Part shown: positions 20,511 through 24,101 of the stretch, piece after piece | Numbering within the stretch: the first letter of the stretch is position 1 | Layout of the letters: each line of letters begins with the position of its first letter | Assembly (NCBI GenBank): GCA_000969725.1 | Contig: JXSR01S011179.1 | Length of the DNA stretch: 24,101 bases | DNA from: Ophiothrix spiculata | Taxonomy: Eukaryota > Echinodermata > Ophiuroidea > Amphilepidida > Ophiotrichidae | Reading direction: 5' to 3' (one strand) | Notes under the pieces: generated by a model | What the model saw: the letters and a program-made list of their open reading frames with translations, nothing else | Database searches by the model: none | Told to the model about the DNA's origin: nothing | Program-made: the position numbers and the translations under genes

Positions 20511-21165
20511 TATAGGGTGAGTCAAAATAAGTGTAATATAATCAGTGATTTTATATAACAAGTTACTTTTATTCTTTTGCAAAATTGTTGGTTAATGAGA
20601 TGTCATTTTTCGATAGCTTTCATAGAATATTTATTTCGTTGGAATCGGACAAAGCATTCTTAAGTTATAGTCATTTGAGTGGAGGTACCCAATTTGAACG
20701 GCGAACAAACTACGTTATTTAGTTTACGTGCGTACTGATCACAAAGGCTGTTGTCTCCTTCATTTGTTAAGATAGTAACGCCAATGGAAATAAAATAACA
20801 AGAAAACAATACGCTGTTGAATGTGGACTGTGAAATATCGGGTAGTGGGTTGAATCTTGAGATAATGTTCAGATCTCTCCAAAAAGGTCTTCTATTTCGG
20901 TTGTTGTTTTGTTGAATCATTCAGATCAGGATCTTTCCGGAGCTTTCCTCGTTTCTGTTACGATCAGTTGCGTGGTCTTCAGTAAAATAGCTTCAGGTGA
21001 TGGGACCTGGTTGGCATCCGTAAACTACAGACAAAACAGACGACGATATTCAACAGGACTATGAGTCTGAGGATACTTAATTGCACCAAAATGCCAGTGC
21101 CGGTTGCTACACTGTTGCGCTAAAATTAATCTCCTGGCATTGGTTATCAAGATTGTGCACTGATA
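20511..21165 (-). mobile_element. possible Tc1/mariner-type transposon remnant
   Basis: The segment starts tatagggtgagtcaaaataa, which has the style of TA-flanked ends of Tc1/mariner-like elements, and GC is clearly raised from about 20660 to 21130. On the minus strand a broken stretch precedes the 86-codon frame 20660-20920, but I cannot see the DDE catalytic motifs. No matching inverted end is visible before R2 starts at 21166, so the element would be truncated there. This is a tentative call based mainly on the end sequence. Confidence 0.3.
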
Positions 21166-24101
21166 TTTGTTCCTTCAGGCAATATTTCCTCAACATCAAG
21201 TAAGTTTGATTTTTACCATTTTGGTCGTGTTTTTATGATGACGTATAATAATAAACAAACTTGAAATGAAAGTTGGTCCATGAAAAATGTGGACTTTGGG
21301 ATATGTATAATATACATTGTATATATTACTATAAGTATGACAAATAAGTGTGAGTTGTGTGTCTCTTTTGTTTTTACGATAAGAAACAAATGAGCAGTAA
21401 AATCAAACATGTTAAACTCTTACTGACTGCCCTCTATTATGACATTATTTACTTTTCTTTGTTTTATGTAACGATTTTTGTTTGAAATAATATAATATAA
21501 GCTTGTCTATTAAAAATAAACTGATATATTGTTTTTCAAATGTTGGATTATTTAGTCACTGTCGTGTCCATTTTATTGTTGTTATCTGATAACGATGATA
21601 TTTATTCCTCAATATACTTGTCAAAACCGCCAACATATATTCAAAATAAAAGTAAGTAATGTTCCCATGTTTCTTGCTTTCATGATTGATGTTAAAGTAT
21701 ATTGATTATGATCATTCTTTTCCTCGTGTTTCTTGTCATATTTACATTGGAATCAATTAACATATTTAACTTCAAATTAGATTATGAAATCATGACAAGT
21801 TAAAATGTCATTTTCTTTACCTTTTTGTTAATCATGTTTAGGGCTGTCATGTTATAGCTTGCCCACGCATATCATTTAACTCATGTCTTTTTATTCATGA
21901 CCACGGTCAAATATCGACAATATAAACGTTTACATGTTTTAGATTGAGTACTTGATACAATTTTTCAACCACGGCTATATGCATCTTATAAATATTTTAT
22001 CATTATATAAGATAATATTGTCAGAAAACATAGCATTAGAGGATCAGATTGGAAATGTAACCACATTCTGTAATATAAATCATTAAACAAAATTATCACA
22101 GAAGCAAAATTATTATTGTTCTGTGTTTACCGTGTTATGGTACAAGTTATTGTATGGAAATTGTAGTTGTTTTATCTTCAGTCAAGAGTCAAATTACATG
22201 TTCTATAAGGAGGACAGGGAGATTAAATGGATATATTCTACATAAATATGTGGAGTGTTCTTTTAGGTTGATAATTTACAATTATATTGTTATAGAAGTG
22301 AAAGAGTTTGTCAGCTGCGGATGTTTATGTATTTTCAAGATGTTTTCTGTAAGTTCAAAAGAAATACACTTCTTATTATCTTTTAAATAAAATAAGCGTC
22401 TTGATATCTAGGTAGAGTGTACGAAGATCACATTTAAGTTGCACAACTTTCTTTAAATGCTTATTACGCATTTTACAAAGCAACAGTAGAAGATTTACCT
22501 ACTGAAATAAATTCAATATGTAATTTTATATTTTCTAAAGGCAATATCATATCAAAATCTACAAAAAAGGAGTATTGAGCGTGAATACGAAACTCCAAAC
22601 CAATCAACAACTTATAGGTTTTGCAAACTTTAAAACTTGAATTCAGTTTGGTCTTTAAAGTTTTCTTTATTTAATATCAATACAATACCTATTGAACTTA
22701 CATGTACTTGTAACATTTTATTAATTTTATATCAAATCATTTTATATAGTATCCCCCGTCTACTCAATGTTGGGGTTATTATACTCTAAAATACGTTAGA
22801 ATTTGTCGCCCAGTATTGGTAGTTTAGGGTTTAGGTTTTCTACTCAAAGTATTACTATGATCATTTAAGGGGTAACTTCAAATCAATCGATGGTTGACTG
22901 CCCGAAACCGCCGGTACTGGCCGGTTCCTATGTTCCAAACAACGTCAATACAATACAGGCATCAATATAGCACTTTTACATGGAGACAAAAATTATCACA
23001 GCGCATACTACAATAAGATGAAACAAACACAAATCAATCATTAAATAAACATGTCTTTAAAAGCGACCTAATGAGTTTAAGTGTGTTTTAGTGTCAATTG
23101 GGTGAACCACTGGTTGTCAACCGCGCTCTCTATACTCAGATATGGTAATAAATAAGAATCCTTAAAAACACCAGTTGGTTCAAATCATTGATTGCATTAA
23201 CATTTAATTTATGAAACTAATCAACACATCAAAATGAGTAACTCATATTTATTGGAATGTTATTAATTAAGCTTATGGCATACTGATTGAAACACAGCAT
23301 TCATTTGATTAATCACATTCTACATATTTCAGCGATGCATGGATCGTCTGCATTATGCTAAGTAAGAGTCTTTTGGCATTTATTGAGTAACAAAACTGCT
23401 AATAAGCAATATATTTCAATGTTTTGTCTAAATCAAACAAGACAATAACAAACATACTCGATTTTCCTAAAATCATCGAATGTAATAAAATTTGAATTAA
23501 AGTTTGAAGTGTTTCTGATGATATTAACCTAGAATGGCAGAAGCAATTTTAAGGTATTGTACTGTAAGTACTTTATATATAGTATAATGCTCCAAGTTAT
23601 TGAAAACAACACAGCATATTATTTGTAAAATGTGTTTGGTTATGTACAGACGTGAGTGAAATTTCATGTTCTATTTCGAGTATAGGGACATTTAATGGAT
23701 CATGTATTCTAGCATCAACATGTTAAGGTTATATTTTCTACTGTAAGCAGATATTTACAATACTATTCTTTATAGTATTCTTTATAGTATTGAAAACAGA
23801 GTCTGTTAGATGTTGAGACACCTTTTATCATAATTGTGTTGTTTCAGGATATTTGCATTGACTAAAAGTGCACTTCCTTCTATTAAATACTTAAATGTGC
23901 TTATTGATTATTATATAAGTACCAGAAGACTATGAATTATCTTTCTTTTTCTTTACTTCTGAAGATTTTCAAAAATAAGTAAAAATAGAAAGGGGGTTTG
24001 AAGTGTTAAAGCAACGTCCTCTATGAAAAATGTTTATTTATATTATACGATAACAAATATGAATAATACTTTTAATAAATTATTATGCAAGGGTAACAGG
24101 T
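21166..24101. repeat. long direct repeat R2, runs to the window edge
   Basis: This is the second copy of R1, in the same orientation, starting tttgttccttcaggcaatat. The last bases (gggtaaca) still match R1 at 17373-17380, so the true end may lie outside. The 78-codon frame at 22154-22390 overlaps DNA that in R1 encodes a different frame, which supports a non-coding repeat. A 12-bp tandem (tattctttatag twice, near 23764) is present only here. Confidence 0.88.
23355..23640. other. strongly conserved core of R2
   Basis: Partner of 16640-16925. TATATATAG is kept at 23574-23582. Confidence 0.6.

Noticed and set aside
14472-24101. R1 and R2 as LTRs of one retrotransposon
   Set aside because: There are no TG...CA ends, no primer-binding or polypurine sites were seen, there is no gag-pol coding between them, and divergence is too uneven.
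1-24101. CRISPR arrays, operons, bacterial promoters or terminators
   Set aside because: There is no regularly spaced short repeat array, and coding density is far too low for a prokaryote.

Overview
The window looks like AT-rich, non-genic DNA from an animal nuclear genome, most plausibly a marine invertebrate and perhaps a bivalve mollusc. That placement is inference from overall feel: very low GC, frequent acatgta-type words, many different foldback or MITE-like elements, and a non-LTR retrotransposon tail with a ggccttcgggcc hairpin. No marker gene fixes the taxon. There is no long open reading frame, no operon-like packing, no rRNA, no convincing tRNA and no CRISPR array. Most open frames behave like chance frames or fragments of repeats.

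Left part (about 1-14.1 kb). It opens with the 3' tail of a non-LTR retrotransposon. The rest is a mosaic of repeatedly duplicated, diverged blocks, here named A (about 640-1230 and inside both tandem units), B (about 1374-1770, 6428-6890, 13790-14085) and C (about 2538-2660, 7553-7625, 8887-9000, 11636-11735). A younger, nearly identical tandem duplication covers 3825-5050 and 5051-6433. Only its second unit carries a 150-bp near-perfect palindrome at 5324-5473. Block B keeps similar short reading frames in three places and an inverted, degenerate relative in each tandem unit. This is the best candidate for a fragment of an unrecognised paralogous gene family.

Inserted among these blocks are four further inverted-repeat elements of different families (2292-2483, 7871-8018, 9181-9579, 10630-11071) and a degenerate satellite of about 197-bp period (about 8040-8470).

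Right part (14.5-24.1 kb). Two direct copies of a repeat of about 2.9 kb, R1 (14472-17382) and R2 (21166 to the window edge), lie about 6.7 kb apart. They look non-coding because their reading frames are not preserved between copies. A stretch of about 285 bp in them is much better conserved than the rest and contains a TATA-box-like word. Between them are 3.8 kb of largely featureless DNA with a perfect DR1 nuclear-receptor half-site pair and, just before R2, a segment resembling a Tc1/mariner-type remnant.

I see no genes that work together. The window records duplication and mobile-element insertion, possibly over a decayed gene cluster.
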